A stretch of DNA of 64,000 nt from an uncultured Clostridia bacterium. Lineage in GTDB: Bacteria > Bacillota > Clostridia > Christensenellales > Borkfalkiaceae. The notes beneath the pieces were generated by a model. It ran no database searches and was not told the DNA's origin. It saw only the letters and a list, made by a program, of their open reading frames with translations. Of the stretch, positions 7,713 through 17,531 are shown in pieces. The DNA lies in contig CANRIK010000003.1 of NCBI GenBank assembly GCA_947630705.1, forward strand, positions 105,653 to 169,652, in the 5' to 3' direction. Within the stretch, counting starts at the first letter, position 1. The number at the start of each line of letters is the position of its first letter. The position numbers and the translations under genes were made by a program.

Positions 7713-9071
7713 TTATTTAAGGAAGCCCTTGTAGTTCTTCATCATAAGCTGACTTTCAAGCTGCTTGTCGAGTTCGAGCGAAACCGAAACGACGATCAGT
7801 ATACCCGTTGTAGAGAATACCGAAAGAAGCGTGAGGTTGCTCATACCGAGATTCGCCAAAATCATGCTCAAAATCGAAGGTATGAATGCTACAAGCGAAA
7901 GGTATATCGCTCCGAAGAGCGTTATACGGTTGTTTATTTTTTTCAGATACATTGCGGTGGGCTTGCCGGGACGAATACCCTGAATGAAGCCGCCGTTCTG
8001 CTGAATTGTCTTGGACACGTCCTCCGGATTGAACTGCATCGACGCATAGAAGAACGAGAAAAGGAATATGAGAACACAGAGCGCAATCATGTATAAGAGC
8101 TGTCCGTACCACATGGGCGAGGCTCCGGAGAACCATATCTGTATTCCTTCGTTTGCTCCCGTATCCGGCCAGAACATCGAAATGAGCATCTGGGGGAAAG
8201 TTATTATGGCAAACGCGAAGATGAGAGGCATAACGCCCGAACCGGAAATCCTTATGGGGATAACGGAGGACTGGCCGCCGTACATTCTTCTGCCCTTTAC
8301 CTGTTTTGCATACTGCACCGGAATTCTTCTCTCGGAGAGGTCTACCGTGACAATCGCCGCAAATTCTATTACGGTAAGTATCACAAAGCCGAGAAGTTCC
8401 CAGAACCTTGCGGTGTTGCCGCTGAAACCCTCGACGAGGTTTGAAACTATCGTGAGTCCGGCGGTGGAAAGTATGCCGATGAAAATTATGAGGGAGATGC
8501 CGTTGGAAATGCCGTATTCGGTTATTCTTTCGCCTATCCACATTACGAGCATTGCGCCCGCCGTGTAGACTACGGTGAGGAATATTCCGGCTATCCATGT
8601 GGCAGCCGTTTCGTTCATTGCGCTTCCGGGAATTACGCCGAAAATTTCAAGGCGCAGAGCGTCGCCGTTTACGCCGAAGTTGACTATAATTCCTATTGCC
8701 TGCGCAACCGCAAGCGCTATGGTTACGTAACGGGTTATCTGGGCTATCTTCTTTCTGCCCTCTTCACCCTGCTTCGAAAGACGCTCCAACGCCGGAATAC
8801 CGACGGTGAGAAGCTGGATTATAATCGAAGCGTTGATGTAGGGGCTGATGCCGAGCGCAAACAGAGTGGCGTTTTGAAGCGAGCCGCCGGTGATCGACGA
8901 CAGAACGTTGAGAAAATCGTTGCCGCTTATCGCGCTGCTGAATTGCTCCGGATCGATACCCGGGACGGGTATGTAGCAACCCAGACGGAAGATGAGAAGA
9001 AGCAGGAGAGTTATCCATATCTTCTTCCTTATCTCCTTTACCTTAAAACAATTTTTTATTGTTTCGAACAT
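7713..9071 (-). CDS. secY: Protein translocase channel subunit SecY
   Basis: A 452-residue inner-membrane protein with ten predicted spans that forms the protein-conducting channel with SecE and SecG. Typical landmarks are the N-terminal FRLGCYIPVPGID, GISNGISLIIF and RRIPVQYAKQ in the cytosolic loop. secE is also in this window (28624-28863). The gene is 36 bp after rplO and 30 bp before adk. Confidence 0.97.
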   Translation of the reverse strand: MFETIKNCFKVKEIRKKIWITLLLLLIFRLGCYIPVPGIDPEQFSSAISGNDFLNVLSSITGGSLQNATLFALGISPYINASIIIQLLTVGIPALERLSKQGEEGRKKIAQITRYVTIALAVAQAIGIIVNFGVNGDALRLEIFGVIPGSAMNETAATWIAGIFLTVVYTAGAMLVMWIGERITEYGISNGISLIIFIGILSTAGLTIVSNLVEGFSGNTARFWELLGFVILTVIEFAAIVTVDLSERRIPVQYAKQVKGRRMYGGQSSVIPIRISGSGVMPLIFAFAIITFPQMLISMFWPDTGANEGIQIWFSGASPMWYGQLLYMIALCVLIFLFSFFYASMQFNPEDVSKTIQQNGGFIQGIRPGKPTAMYLKKINNRITLFGAIYLSLVAFIPSILSMILANLGMSNLTLLSVFSTTGILIVVSVSLELDKQLESQLMMKNYKGFLK

Positions 9072-9107
9072 TGCTGACCTCTTTCCGCCCGAACGGGCGA
9101 GAAATTT

Positions 9108-9557
9108 TTATTCTGAAACCTCTGCACTGCCGCCGGCTTTTTCGATGGCGGCCTTGGCGCTCTCGGAGAATTTAGCCGCTTTTACGGTCAACGCGACTTT
9201 GAGTTCGCCGTTGCCGAGAACTTTGAGTCCTACGGAATTCTTTACTTCCTTTGCAAGCGAATGTGCCGCTACATACCCGAAGTCAACTACCGTGCCGGCC
9301 GGCAAATCGGCAAGCTGGCCGAGATTGACTATCGTGTAGTTCTTTGCCCACTTGTTGTGGAAGCCGCGCTTGGGAACGCGTCTGTGCATAGGCATCTGGC
9401 CGCCCTCGAAACCGGGACGTACGCCGCCGCCCGAACGCGCCCATTGACCTTTATGGCCCTTGCCGGAGGTTTTGCCCAATCCGGAACCTATGCCTCTGCC
9501 GAGTCTCTTTGCGGAGGTTCTTGAACCCTCTGCGGGCTGTAATGTGTCTATTCTCAT
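9108..9557 (-). CDS. rplO: Large subunit ribosomal protein uL15
   Basis: A 149-residue 50S protein with a long N-terminal extension that threads into 23S rRNA. RLGRGIGSGLGKTSGKGHKG and the GFEGGQMPMHRRVPKRGF block are conserved. It starts 3 bp after the rpmD stop. Confidence 0.97.
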   Translation of the reverse strand: MRIDTLQPAEGSRTSAKRLGRGIGSGLGKTSGKGHKGQWARSGGGVRPGFEGGQMPMHRRVPKRGFHNKWAKNYTIVNLGQLADLPAGTVVDFGYVAAHSLAKEVKNSVGLKVLGNGELKVALTVKAAKFSESAKAAIEKAGGSAEVSE

Positions 9558-9560
9558 TGC

Positions 9561-9740
9561 TTACTCCTCCACTTTTTCGACTTTAAGAAGGTACGAAATC
9601 TTGTTTATCTGCCCGAGATTGGCGGGAGTTTCTTCAAGGATCTTGTACTGTCTGATCTTCTTTAATCCGAGCGCTTCGACGGTGGCCTTTACGGTCTTAA
9701 CTTCATTCGAAGGGCTCTTTACCAACGTTACTTTTATCAT
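9561..9740 (-). CDS. rpmD: Large subunit ribosomal protein uL30
   Basis: A 59-residue product beginning MIKVTLVKSPSNEVKTVKAT and ending LLKVEKVEE. It matches the short bacterial uL30 fold in length and in the LGLKKIRQ segment. It fills the gap between rpsE and rplO exactly (12 bp and 3 bp spacing), and a GGGAGGC Shine-Dalgarno precedes the ATG. Confidence 0.95.
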   Translation of the reverse strand: MIKVTLVKSPSNEVKTVKATVEALGLKKIRQYKILEETPANLGQINKISYLLKVEKVEE

Positions 9741-9752
9741 TTTCTGCCTCCC

Positions 9753-10289
9753 TTACGCGTTGACCTCTTCCACCGTCTTACCGCGTGCCGCGGCAACTTC
9801 TTCGGGAGACTTCAAATCAACGAGTCCCTGAATGGCCGCCTTTACGCAGTTGATGGGATTGGAAGTGCCGTGGGATTTGGTTCTGACGTCCTTAACTCCG
9901 GCGGCCTCCATTACGGCACGCACCGGACCGCCGGCTATAACGCCGGTACCTTCGGCTGCCGGCATCATAAGTACGGAGCCTCTGCCGAATACGCCGAGCA
10001 CGGTATGAGGGATAGACGTGCCTTGTAGACTGACTTTCTTCATGTTCTTCTTGGCTTGGGCGTTGGCCTTTTCGATTGCCTCGGGAACTTCCTTGCTCTT
10101 GCCCATTCCGTATCCTACCGAGCCCTTGCCGTCGCCGACGACAACGAGCGCGGCAAAGCGCATATTTCTGCCGCCCTTGACCGTCTTTGTTACGCGGTTG
10201 ACCTGAATGAGCTTCTTGATGAGCCCGTCGTCTTCTTGCTGTCTTCTCCTCTGGTCTCTTCTTGCCGGTCTTTCTTTCTTTTCTTCCAT
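9753..10289 (-). CDS. rpsE: Small subunit ribosomal protein uS5
   Basis: A 178-residue 30S protein at the mRNA entry site, important for decoding accuracy. The dsRNA-binding-like domain begins [37 protein letters not shown] and the GAGSV-like block [16 protein letters not shown] follow. The ATG at 10289 ([12 protein letters not shown]) is preferred to an upstream in-frame start inside rplR because it has GGAGCG spacing and a normal length. Confidence 0.97.
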   Translation of the reverse strand: MEEKKERPARRDQRRRQQEDDGLIKKLIQVNRVTKTVKGGRNMRFAALVVVGDGKGSVGYGMGKSKEVPEAIEKANAQAKKNMKKVSLQGTSIPHTVLGVFGRGSVLMMPAAEGTGVIAGGPVRAVMEAAGVKDVRTKSHGTSNPINCVKAAIQGLVDLKSPEEVAAARGKTVEEVNA

Positions 10290-10299
10290 AATACGCTCC

Positions 10300-10668
10300 T
10301 TATAATTTGAGTCCGGCTTCCCTTGCGCCGTCTGCAACCGCCTGTACGCGTCCCGTATAGAGGTAGCCGCCTCTGTCGAATACAACCGTCTCTATTTTGA
10401 GAGCGACAGCTTTTTCGCCAGCTATTTTACCGACAACTTTGGCTGCGTCGGTCTTGTTGAGACCGGCAATCTTTGCCTTTACGTCCTTTTCCATAGTGGA
10501 CGCGGAACAGAGCGTCACGCCCTTTACGTCGTCTATTACCTGAACGTAAATATGGTTGAGGCTGCGGAATACGCTCATTCTGGGAGTTTCCGCCGTGCCG
10601 CTGACCTTTTTGCGTACGCGTGTATGTCTGCGGAGCCTTTCCTGATTTTTATCTATCTTCTTAATCAT
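10300..10668 (-). CDS. rplR: Large subunit ribosomal protein uL18
   Basis: A 122-residue 5S rRNA-binding protein. [32 protein letters not shown] and the C-terminal [14 protein letters not shown] motif are all present. A 65-bp gap with two small hairpins separates it from rplF. Confidence 0.97.
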   Translation of the reverse strand: MIKKIDKNQERLRRHTRVRKKVSGTAETPRMSVFRSLNHIYVQVIDDVKGVTLCSASTMEKDVKAKIAGLNKTDAAKVVGKIAGEKAVALKIETVVFDRGGYLYTGRVQAVADGAREAGLKL

Positions 10669-10733
10669 AATTTCTCCTTATTAGGCAACAAACCTTGCGG
10701 TTTTTTGTATCCCATTGAAATTTTCACGGGATA

Positions 10734-11282
10734 TTACTTCTTGCCCTTGCCTCCCGTCTTGCCTTCCTTGCGCTCGATTACTTCGCCCTTATAGGCTATG
10801 CCGTAACCGTGATAGGGCTCGGGAATTCTGACTTTACGGATATTCGCCGCAGTCTGTCCGACAACGACTTTATCTATACCGGATACCGTAATCTCCTTGT
10901 CGCTGGGGCATGCAAAAGTGATTCCGGCCGGCTCCGTAAACTCGATCGGATGGGAAAATCCCACGTTCAGAACGAGCTTGTTGCCGCTCTTGGAAACTTT
11001 CCAGCCTACGCCGTTGACGTTGAGGCTGATGGTGTAGCCCTCGGTCACTCCCACAACCATGTTGTGAAGGAGCGCGCGATAGAGTCCGTGCTTTGCGTTT
11101 GTGCCTTCGGCGTCGCCGGTGGTGAGTACGTGCGCAGACGCGCCCTCGACTTTGATATCGATATCGCCTGTCACTTTCTGGGTGAGGGTGCCCTTGGAAC
11201 CTTTGACCGTAAGAAGTCCGTTTTCAAACGTGACCGTTACGCCGGCGGGCAGTGTTACGGGTAATTTACCTATTCTTGACAT
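10734..11282 (-). CDS. rplF: Large subunit ribosomal protein uL6
   Basis: A 182-residue protein near the factor-binding centre of the 50S. SRIGKLPVTLPAGV opens the protein. The conserved C-terminal block RKVRIPEPYHGYGIAYKGE carries the usual KP-x-P-YKGKGI-like signature in a slightly divergent form (HGYGIAYKGE). It ends with a lysine and glycine rich tail. Confidence 0.97.
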   Translation of the reverse strand: MSRIGKLPVTLPAGVTVTFENGLLTVKGSKGTLTQKVTGDIDIKVEGASAHVLTTGDAEGTNAKHGLYRALLHNMVVGVTEGYTISLNVNGVGWKVSKSGNKLVLNVGFSHPIEFTEPAGITFACPSDKEITVSGIDKVVVGQTAANIRKVRIPEPYHGYGIAYKGEVIERKEGKTGGKGKK

Positions 11283-11296
11283 ATTAAATTACCTCC

Positions 11297-11689
11297 TTAC
11301 CAGATGTAGCAGAGCACTTCGCCGCCTACGTTTGCGGCCTTTGCCTGCTTGTCGGTCATTATACCCTTGTTGGTGGAGAGAACAGCCACTCCCAGACCGT
11401 CCATAACCTTGGGCATATTTTCAACGCCGGCATAGGTGCGGAGTCCGGGCTTGGATACTCTCTTCAAGCCGTTTATAACGTTCTGCTTTTTACCTATATA
11501 TTTAAGGGTGATAATCAGTTTGCCGTTGTATCCGTCCTCGGCCACTTTTACGTCGGAGACGTAGCCTTCCGAGAGCATGATATCGGCAATAGCCTTCTTC
11601 ATATTGGATGAGGGAATCTCAACCGTTTCCTTATTTGCGCTTATGGCATTTCTCACACGAGTGAGCATATCTGCGATAGGATCTGTCAT
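11297..11689 (-). CDS. rpsH: Small subunit ribosomal protein uS8
   Basis: A 130-residue 16S rRNA central-domain binder. [15 protein letters not shown] is the canonical start, at 11689, with GGAGG-like Shine-Dalgarno upstream; the longer in-frame start at 11710 lacks support. The C-terminal [17 protein letters not shown] segment binds RNA. In other bacteria S8 represses the spc operon; no S8 target was identified here. Confidence 0.97.
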   Translation of the reverse strand: MTDPIADMLTRVRNAISANKETVEIPSSNMKKAIADIMLSEGYVSDVKVAEDGYNGKLIITLKYIGKKQNVINGLKRVSKPGLRTYAGVENMPKVMDGLGVAVLSTNKGIMTDKQAKAANVGGEVLCYIW

Positions 11690-11703
11690 TTCAATTCTCC
11701 TCC

Positions 11704-11889
11704 TTACCAACTCGATTTTTTAACGCCGGGAATCTGTCCCTTGTAAGCGAGGTTTCTGAAACATATACGGCATACTCCGTACTTGCGCAGAACCGCGTGA
11801 GGTCTGCCGCAGACAGAGCAACGCGTGTATTCGCGCGTGGAATACTTCTGGGGCTTCTGCTGTTTGTTTATCATCGATTTTTTTGCCAT
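11704..11889 (-). CDS. rpsN: Small subunit ribosomal protein uS14, zinc type
   Basis: A 61-residue short S14 with CSVCGRPH and [12 protein letters not shown], so two CxxC pairs bind zinc. It ends with the invariant [13 protein letters not shown] tail. The zinc form is standard in the spc operon of Gram-positive bacteria. Confidence 0.96.
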   Translation of the reverse strand: MAKKSMINKQQKPQKYSTREYTRCSVCGRPHAVLRKYGVCRICFRNLAYKGQIPGVKKSSW

Positions 11890-11899
11890 ATATATCTCC

Positions 11900-12487
11900 T
11901 TACTTCTTGAAGGGCATTCCCAGCGCCCTTAAAAGTTCTCTCGCTTCTTCGTCGCTCTTTGCCGTTGTTACTATGCAGATATCCATGCCCCTTATTTTTT
12001 CAACCTGATCGTATTGAATTTCGGGGAAGATAAGCTGTTCTTTTACGCCCATGCAGTAGTTGCCTTTGCCGTCGAAACTCTCGGAAGGCACGCCTCTGAA
12101 ATCGCGCACTCTGGGAAGAGCTATGGAAATGAATTTATCGTAGAAATCGTACATCATTCTGCCGCGCAGCGTAACCTTCAAGCCGATGGTCATGCCTTCG
12201 CGCACTTTGAAGTTCGCAACCGATTTCTTTGCCTTTGTGAGTATGGGCTGTTGTCCGGTTATCTGCTTCAATTCGTTCTGCGCGATCTGAATGGATTTCG
12301 CGTTGTCCTTTATATCGCCGAGACCCGAACTTATGACTATTTTCACAAGTTTGGGAACTTCCATGGGATTCTTGTAACCGAATTTGTTTTCGAGATAGGG
12401 CACGACTTCCTTTTCGTACTGTTCCTGAACTCTCGACTTGTAAACCTTTGCGGGCTTTTCCGCCGCAGTCTTTTTAGTAGTAGCCAT
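11900..12487 (-). CDS. rplE: Large subunit ribosomal protein uL5
   Basis: A 195-residue 5S rRNA binder of the central protuberance that touches P-site tRNA. The core from [22 protein letters not shown] through [20 protein letters not shown] is standard. About 14 extra basic and alanine-rich residues ([14 protein letters not shown]) extend the N-terminus. Confidence 0.97.
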   Translation of the reverse strand: MATTKKTAAEKPAKVYKSRVQEQYEKEVVPYLENKFGYKNPMEVPKLVKIVISSGLGDIKDNAKSIQIAQNELKQITGQQPILTKAKKSVANFKVREGMTIGLKVTLRGRMMYDFYDKFISIALPRVRDFRGVPSESFDGKGNYCMGVKEQLIFPEIQYDQVEKIRGMDICIVTTAKSDEEARELLRALGMPFKK

Positions 12488-12498
12488 CGCGCGCCTCC

Positions 12499-12924
12499 TT
12501 ATTCGGTTACGCCGCTTTCGGTTTCAGCGGTCTCTTCTTTTTTAGCACGCTTTCTGACGCGCTTTTTGGGCTCTTCCTTCTTGGCCGCTTTCGCCGCCGC
12601 CTTGGATACGTAGCCCTTGTCGAGCACAGCTCCGCACTTGCCGCATACGCGTACTTTCTTGCCTTCGACTATGCTGTGCTTTACCCTTATCGCCTTTCCG
12701 CACGCGGCGCACACAACCATTACGTTGCTTGCGTCGATGGGAGCCGGCATTTCCACTATTTGAGATACCTCGTTGGCTTTTCTCGCCTTCTTGGATTTCT
12801 TGTGAAGGTTTACGCCTTCGACTACCACCGTGCCTTTCTTGGGAGAAGTGGCTATTACGTTGCCCTGCTTGCCGGCATACTTTCCGGTGATAACCAAAAC
12901 ATTATCATTCAATTTTACGTTCAT
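12499..12924 (-). CDS. rplX: Large subunit ribosomal protein uL24 with zinc pairs and charged tail
   Basis: A 141-residue assembly initiator of the 50S with an N-terminal KOW domain ([14 protein letters not shown]). CAAC and CGKC give two cysteine pairs, common in this family. About 35 residues rich in K, A, R and E extend the C-terminus beyond the usual 105 and may be disordered. The ATG at 12924 fits the MNVKLNDNV start; a longer frame runs into rplN. Confidence 0.96.
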   Translation of the reverse strand: MNVKLNDNVLVITGKYAGKQGNVIATSPKKGTVVVEGVNLHKKSKKARKANEVSQIVEMPAPIDASNVMVVCAACGKAIRVKHSIVEGKKVRVCGKCGAVLDKGYVSKAAAKAAKKEEPKKRVRKRAKKEETAETESGVTE

Positions 12925-12940
12925 TGCTATTCTCCTTTGA

Positions 12941-13309
12941 TTACAGCACTTCGGGGGCAAGCGATATTATCTTCATATAGTTCTTTTCACGAAGCTCTCT
13001 TGCTATCGGTCCGAAGATACGCGTGCCGCGAGGTTCCTTGTTTGCGTTTATTATGACCGCGGCGTTGTCGTCGAACGTGATATGCGTTCCGTCGTCGCGT
13101 CTGATGCCCTTGGAGCTGCGCACGATTACGGCCTTTACCACTTCGCCTTTTTTAACCGCGCCGCCGGGAGCGGCAGTCTTGACGGAGCATACTATTACGT
13201 CGCCGATATTGGCATACTTACGCCCCGAGCCGCCGAGCACCTTTATGCACATGAGCTCCTTTGCGCCGCTGTTATCCGCGGCTTTGAGCCTTGTTTGAGG
13301 TTGTATCAT
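12941..13309 (-). CDS. rplN: Large subunit ribosomal protein uL14
   Basis: A 122-residue subunit-interface protein of the 50[21 protein letters not shown] and the C-terminal [14 protein letters not shown] block are diagnostic. It has a strong AAAAAGGAG Shine-Dalgarno and follows an unusual 190-bp non-coding gap. Confidence 0.97.
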   Translation of the reverse strand: MIQPQTRLKAADNSGAKELMCIKVLGGSGRKYANIGDVIVCSVKTAAPGGAVKKGEVVKAVIVRSSKGIRRDDGTHITFDDNAAVIINANKEPRGTRIFGPIARELREKNYMKIISLAPEVL

Positions 13310-13499
13310 AAATCTGACTCCTTTTTGATTTGAAACTTACAACATGTTTGCAGAGGATTGCTCCCTGCGCACATAAGCGAGGTGAGTTGCCACGCTCTCC
13401 TTTGCGCAAGAAAAGCAATCATGTCACGCCTTCCGCAAAATCGTAATTAACATTGTAATCACAGCGGAAGTTATGCGCGGAAAACTCCGCGAAAACAGC
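13310..13499 (-). other. Intercistronic region rpsQ-rplN with stem-loop
   Basis: 190 bp without a gene at the junction of the S10 and spc blocks. Directly after rpsQ the minus strand can form CGCGGA-N4-TCCGCG (13476-13491), without a T-run, so it is more likely a processing or stabilising hairpin than a terminator. A second imperfect hairpin (GCAGG-GAGCAAT-CCTCTGC) lies closer to rplN. No convincing promoter was found. Confidence 0.35.
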
Positions 13500-13760
13500 T
13501 TATTTGGCCTTTTCGATAATCTCCGCTACGCGCCAATTCTTGTTTTTAGACAGCTTGCGCGTCTCGACTATTCTGACCGTGTCGCCTTCGCCGCACTCGT
13601 TTTTCTCGTCGTGCGCCTTGAAGCGCGTGGTCTTGGTTATCGTCTTTTTATAGAGGGGGTGCTTGGATTTTTCGGTAACCGCCACGACTACCGTTTTATC
13701 CATTTTGTCGGATACGACTATGCCCACTCTTTCCTTTCTTAAAGTTGTCCTTTCTTCCAT
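13500..13760 (-). CDS. rpsQ: Small subunit ribosomal protein uS17
   Basis: An 86-residue OB-fold 16S rRNA binder. [20 protein letters not shown] and the [17 protein letters not shown] block are canonical. It is 12 bp after rpmC and is the last gene before a 190-bp gap. Confidence 0.97.
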   Translation of the reverse strand: MEERTTLRKERVGIVVSDKMDKTVVVAVTEKSKHPLYKKTITKTTRFKAHDEKNECGEGDTVRIVETRKLSKNKNWRVAEIIEKAK

Positions 13761-13772
13761 TTCCTGCTCCTT

Positions 13773-13967
13773 TTACGCCTTTAACTGCCTTTCACGGATT
13801 ACCGTATTCACCCTTGCGATATCCTTTTTCACAAGATTTATCGACATGGGGTTTTCAAGCTGTCCGCTCGCATGGCGGAAGCGCAGATTGAAGAGTTCGG
13901 TTTTGAGTTCGCGCAGCTTATTATCAAGTTCCGCGTCGGTTAAATTGACTATTTCCTTAACCTTCAT
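13773..13967 (-). CDS. rpmC: Large subunit ribosomal protein uL29
   Basis: A 64-residue two-helix protein near the exit tunnel, the docking site for SRP and trigger factor together with uL23. [22 protein letters not shown] and [11 protein letters not shown] are typical. The ATG at 13967 (MKVKEIVN) is preferred over a GTG nine bases upstream because of better Shine-Dalgarno spacing. It overlaps rplP by 11 bp. Confidence 0.95.
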   Translation of the reverse strand: MKVKEIVNLTDAELDNKLRELKTELFNLRFRHASGQLENPMSINLVKKDIARVNTVIRERQLKA

Positions 13968-14391
13968 TTGCTTCACCGCCTTCCTGTTCTTTCACTATGA
14001 ACTTGCATTTTACGGGCAGTTTGTGGCTCGCAAGCCTCATTGCTTCCCTTGCAACGTCCTCTGTGACGCCGGCCATTTCGAACATTACTCTGCCGGGCTT
14101 AACCGTTGCCACCCAATACTCTACGGAGCCTTTGCCCGAGCCCATACGGGCTTCGGCCGGATGACGGGTTATAGGTTTGTGGGGGAATATATCTATCCAG
14201 ACCTGTCCGCCGCGCTTTATGAATCTGGTCATTGCTATACGCGCCGCCTCTATCTGGTTGGATTTTATCCAGCCGCACTCCTCCGCAACAAGTCCGTACT
14301 CGCCGTACGCTATCTTGTTGCCCTTTTGCGCCGAACCGTGCAACTTGCCGCGGTGCTGCTTTCTTCTTTTAACTCTCTTGGGGATTAACAT
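13957..14391 (-). CDS. rplP: Large subunit ribosomal protein uL16
   Basis: A 144-residue protein at the A-site and central protuberance. [19 protein letters not shown] is the expected N-terminus, and the [20 protein letters not shown] block is conserved. It starts 1 bp after the rpsC stop and overlaps the start of rpmC, so translation is probably coupled. Confidence 0.97.
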   Translation of the reverse strand: MLIPKRVKRRKQHRGKLHGSAQKGNKIAYGEYGLVAEECGWIKSNQIEAARIAMTRFIKRGGQVWIDIFPHKPITRHPAEARMGSGKGSVEYWVATVKPGRVMFEMAGVTEDVAREAMRLASHKLPVKCKFIVKEQEGGEANEG

Positions 14392-14392
14392 T

Positions 14393-15061
14393 TTAATCTT
14401 CGCCTCCCTCGGATATTATAAGTTTTCTGTTTTCGAGCACTTCACCCTTGTATATCCAGCACTTTACGCCGAGCACGCCGAAAGTGGTGTGCGCTTCGGC
14501 AAATCCGTAATCTATGTCGGCACGGAGTGTTTGAAGGGGTATGGAGCCCTCGTGATAGCTCTCGGTGCCGGCGATCTCTCTGCCGTCGAGTCTGCCGCCG
14601 ACCGTTATCTTGACGCCCTTGACGCCCGACTTCGCAACCTTTGCTATCTGCTGTTTTACGGCTCTCCTATAAGATACGCGCTTTTCAAGCTGGGCGGCTA
14701 CCGCCTCCGCAACGAGTTGAGCGTCCTGATCGATCTTGTCGATCTTCCTTACGTTTATTATTATCACTTTGCCCTTGGTGAGCTTCGCAAGATCTTTCTT
14801 GATGACTTCCACTTCGGAACCGGCCTTGCCTATCAGCACGCCCGGGCGTCCCGTGTAGATGCCTATCTCTATCTTGTTTGCCGCGCGGACGATGGTGATT
14901 TTGCTTATCGCCGCTTCATAATACTTTTTCTTTAAGAAGGTGCGGATCTCATTGTCCTCTTTGAGGTGCGCGGGGAACGTCTTCTTGTCTGCGTACCACT
15001 GCGTATCCCATGAGGAAATTATTCCGACTCTCAAACCGTGAGGATTAACTTTTTGTCCCAT
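14393..15061 (-). CDS. rpsC: Small subunit ribosomal protein uS3
   Basis: A 222-residue protein at the mRNA entry channel of the 30[21 protein letters not shown] is the standard start. The KH domain [21 protein letters not shown] follows, and [15 protein letters not shown] ends the S3 C-terminal domain. No tail extension is seen. Confidence 0.97.
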   Translation of the reverse strand: MGQKVNPHGLRVGIISSWDTQWYADKKTFPAHLKEDNEIRTFLKKKYYEAAISKITIVRAANKIEIGIYTGRPGVLIGKAGSEVEVIKKDLAKLTKGKVIIINVRKIDKIDQDAQLVAEAVAAQLEKRVSYRRAVKQQIAKVAKSGVKGVKITVGGRLDGREIAGTESYHEGSIPLQTLRADIDYGFAEAHTTFGVLGVKCWIYKGEVLENRKLIISEGGED

Positions 15062-15071
15062 ATCTATCTCC

Positions 15072-15461
15072 TTAAACCTTCTTTGCGTCGAGTATTACAG
15101 TCACGTGGCTGGTTCTCTTCAAAATCGCATGTCCGCGTCCCTTGGATACGGGCTGCATTCTTTTGAGGTGAGGGCCGCCGTCGGCGAACGCCTCTGCTAC
15201 TATCAAGTCGTTCCTGTCCATTCCGTTATTGTGCTCCGCATTCGCAGCCGCAGAAAGCAAAACCTTTTTCACTTCCTCGCTGCCGCCCTTTGTACAATAG
15301 GTGAGAATGGCTTCGGCTTCCTCTACCGACTTGCCACGTATAAGGGCGAGCACGGTTCTTATTTTGTAGGGGGAAATTCTCAGATATTTCGCCGTTGCGT
15401 AAGGACGCTTATCTTTACTCTCGGCAATTTTCTGCGTTTTCTTATTCATATTGCTTGCCAT
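15072..15461 (-). CDS. rplV: Large subunit ribosomal protein uL22
   Basis: A 129-residue protein whose beta-hairpin lines the exit tunnel. The core runs from AKYLRISPYKIRTVLALIRG to the hairpin LKRMQPVSKGRGHAILKRTS and the final HVTVILD. About 20 extra lysine-rich residues precede the usual start; the ATG at 15461 with GGAG spacing supports them as real. Confidence 0.96.
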   Translation of the reverse strand: MASNMNKKTQKIAESKDKRPYATAKYLRISPYKIRTVLALIRGKSVEEAEAILTYCTKGGSEEVKKVLLSAAANAEHNNGMDRNDLIVAEAFADGGPHLKRMQPVSKGRGHAILKRTSHVTVILDAKKV

Positions 15462-15471
15462 GGTTCACTCC

Positions 15472-15747
15472 TTACTTCTTGGCGGCGGTCTTTGCCGCAT
15501 GTCCCTTGAACGTTCTCGTGGGAGCAAACTCGCCGAGCTTGCAGCCCACCATATCCTCCGTAATATATACGGGAACGTGCTTTCTGCCGTCGTAAACGGC
15601 TATCGTGTGTCCTACCATCTGGGGGAATATCGTTGTCGCGCGAGACCACGTCTTTATAACTTTCTTCTCGCCGGCAGCGTTCATCGCCTCTATTCTTGCC
15701 ATAAGTCTGGCTTCGGCATAAGGTCCTTTTTTAACGCTTCTTGACAT
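15472..15747 (-). CDS. rpsS: Small subunit ribosomal protein uS19
   Basis: A 91-residue 30S head protein that pairs with uS13. [16 protein letters not shown] and [23 protein letters not shown] in the centre are diagnostic. It lies 13 bp after rplB with GGAGG upstream. Confidence 0.97.
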   Translation of the reverse strand: MSRSVKKGPYAEARLMARIEAMNAAGEKKVIKTWSRATTIFPQMVGHTIAVYDGRKHVPVYITEDMVGCKLGEFAPTRTFKGHAAKTAAKK

Positions 15748-15760
15748 TGTGTATTCCTCC

Positions 15761-16588
15761 TTAATTGATTCTCTTCAAAATAAACTTGGAAGTAGGATTC
15801 TTCTTCTTTCTCGTCTTGTAACCGAGAGCCGGTTTGCCCCAAGGCGTCATAGGTCCGGCATGACCGACGGGGCTCTTGCCCTCGCCGCCGCCGTGAGGGT
15901 GGTCGTTGGGGTTCATTACCGAGCCGCGGACGGTGGGACGGATACCCAGATAACGGGTTTTGCCGGCCTTGCCCACGCGGATTATTTCGTGTTCGAGATT
16001 GCCTACCTGACCTACCGTGGCCTTGCAGGTTATGGGAACGAGCCTCATCTCGCCCGAAGGCATGCGGAGCGTTGCGTACGCCCCCTCTTTCGCCATTATC
16101 TGGGCGGATATTCCGGCCGCTCTCGCAATCTGCGCGCCCCTGCCGGGTTTGAGCTCTATCGCGTGAACTACCGTGCCCACGGGAATTTCCGAAAGGGGAA
16201 GTGCGTTGCCGGCTTTGATGTCCGCGCCGGAGCCCGAAACGATTTTATCGCCGACGTTGAGTCCTACGGGTGCGAGAATGTACTTCTTTTCGCCGTCTGC
16301 ATACGCAACCAAAGCGATATTCGCGGAACGGTTGGGATCGTATTCGATACTCTTTACTGTTGCCACGATTCCGTCTTTATTGCGCTTGAAATCGATAATT
16401 CTGTATTTTATTTTGTTTCCGCCGCCTATATGACGTACGGTTATTTTACCCTGATTGTTTCTGCCGCCGGTCTTGCGCTTGTCGTGCAACAAGCTCCTCT
16501 CGGGCTTGGTGCTCGTGATTTCGGTGTACGCGCTTACCGTCATAAAACGACGCGCGGCAGACGTGGGTCTGTACCTTTTAATTGCCAT
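15761..16588 (-). CDS. rplB: Large subunit ribosomal protein uL2
   Basis: A 275-residue protein near the peptidyl transferase centre. [18 protein letters not shown] starts it, and the [10 protein letters not shown] block near the C-terminus contains the conserved His-rich loop ([11 protein letters not shown]). The ATG at 16588 sits seven bases from GGAGG, better than the GTG two codons upstream. Confidence 0.97.
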   Translation of the reverse strand: MAIKRYRPTSAARRFMTVSAYTEITSTKPERSLLHDKRKTGGRNNQGKITVRHIGGGNKIKYRIIDFKRNKDGIVATVKSIEYDPNRSANIALVAYADGEKKYILAPVGLNVGDKIVSGSGADIKAGNALPLSEIPVGTVVHAIELKPGRGAQIARAAGISAQIMAKEGAYATLRMPSGEMRLVPITCKATVGQVGNLEHEIIRVGKAGKTRYLGIRPTVRGSVMNPNDHPHGGGEGKSPVGHAGPMTPWGKPALGYKTRKKKNPTSKFILKRIN

Positions 16589-16600
16589 TTTCACTCCTCC

Positions 16601-16891
16601 TTACGATAACGAGTTGAAGAACTCAATCGCCTTGGAGTCAGCTTTGAGCTGGACGACTGCCTTCTTGTAATCGGGGGTGTAGCCCTCGTATTTTCCCATT
16701 CTCTTCTTCTTGCCCTTGCAGTTTACGGTGTTTACGCTCTCAACGCTTACGCCGAACAGCTTTTCGACAGCCGCCTTTATCTGCTTTTTGTCGGCAGACT
16801 TCTTTACTATGAAAGAATACTTCTTGTCGGCTATCCCGTCGTAACCTTTTTCGGTCAAAAGGGGCTTCAATATGATATCTTCGGCAAACAT
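16601..16891 (-). CDS. rplW: Large subunit ribosomal protein uL23
   Basis: A 96-residue exit-tunnel protein and docking site for trigger factor. ILKPLLTEKGYDGIADKKYSF and VESVNTVNCKGKKKRMG are standard. It shares one base with the rplD stop (TAATG arrangement). Confidence 0.96.
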   Translation of the reverse strand: MFAEDIILKPLLTEKGYDGIADKKYSFIVKKSADKKQIKAAVEKLFGVSVESVNTVNCKGKKKRMGKYEGYTPDYKKAVVQLKADSKAIEFFNSLS

Positions 16892-17517
16892 TATTCTCCG
16901 TAGACCTCCTCGATTTTTTCAACCGCCGCCTTGGTCAGAACGACCTTCGCGTTGGCTACCACTTCGTAAGTGGATATCTGCGCTACGGGCAGAGTGGAGA
17001 GCTTTTCGACGTTTCTTGCGGCGAGGATAACCTTTTCGTCGGCGTTGTCCATTACGACAACCGCGCTCTTGTTGAGGTTCAGCGCCTTCTTGAACGCCTC
17101 CATCTCCTTCGTCTTGCCCTCTTTCACTTCAAGACTTTCGACTACGACAAGCTCGCCGTCGGCAACCTTTTTGGAAAGCGCGGATATGAGCGCGGCTATC
17201 TTCGCCTTCTTGTTCATATCTTTGGAATAATCGCGGCTCTTGGGGGCGAATACCACGCCGCCCTTCGTCCACTGGGGAGCCCTTATGGAACCCTGACGCG
17301 CGTTACCTGTGCCCTTCTGCCTCCACGGCTTTCTGCCGCCGCCGCGGACTTCCGTACGGGTAAGAGTGGATTTCGTACCCTGTCTTTCGTTTGCAAGGCG
17401 AGTTACGACAGCCTGATGAATGAGCGCTTCGTTGTACTCCGCGCCGAAAACCTTTTCGGAAAGACTCATCTCTCCGGCTTCGGTGCCGTCCATTTTATAT
17501 ACTTTGATATTAGGCAT
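16891..17517 (-). CDS. rplD: Large subunit ribosomal protein uL4
   Basis: A 208-residue protein with a loop reaching the exit tunnel (GGGRKPWRQKGTGNARQGSI). In gamma-proteobacteria L4 also represses the S10 operon by attenuation; the S10 leader here contains a terminator-like hairpin that could serve the same purpose. It is 14 bp after rplC and overlaps rplW by one base. Confidence 0.97.
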   Translation of the reverse strand: MPNIKVYKMDGTEAGEMSLSEKVFGAEYNEALIHQAVVTRLANERQGTKSTLTRTEVRGGGRKPWRQKGTGNARQGSIRAPQWTKGGVVFAPKSRDYSKDMNKKAKIAALISALSKKVADGELVVVESLEVKEGKTKEMEAFKKALNLNKSAVVVMDNADEKVILAARNVEKLSTLPVAQISTYEVVANAKVVLTKAAVEKIEEVYGE

Positions 17518-17531
17518 CTGTCTTGTCCTCC

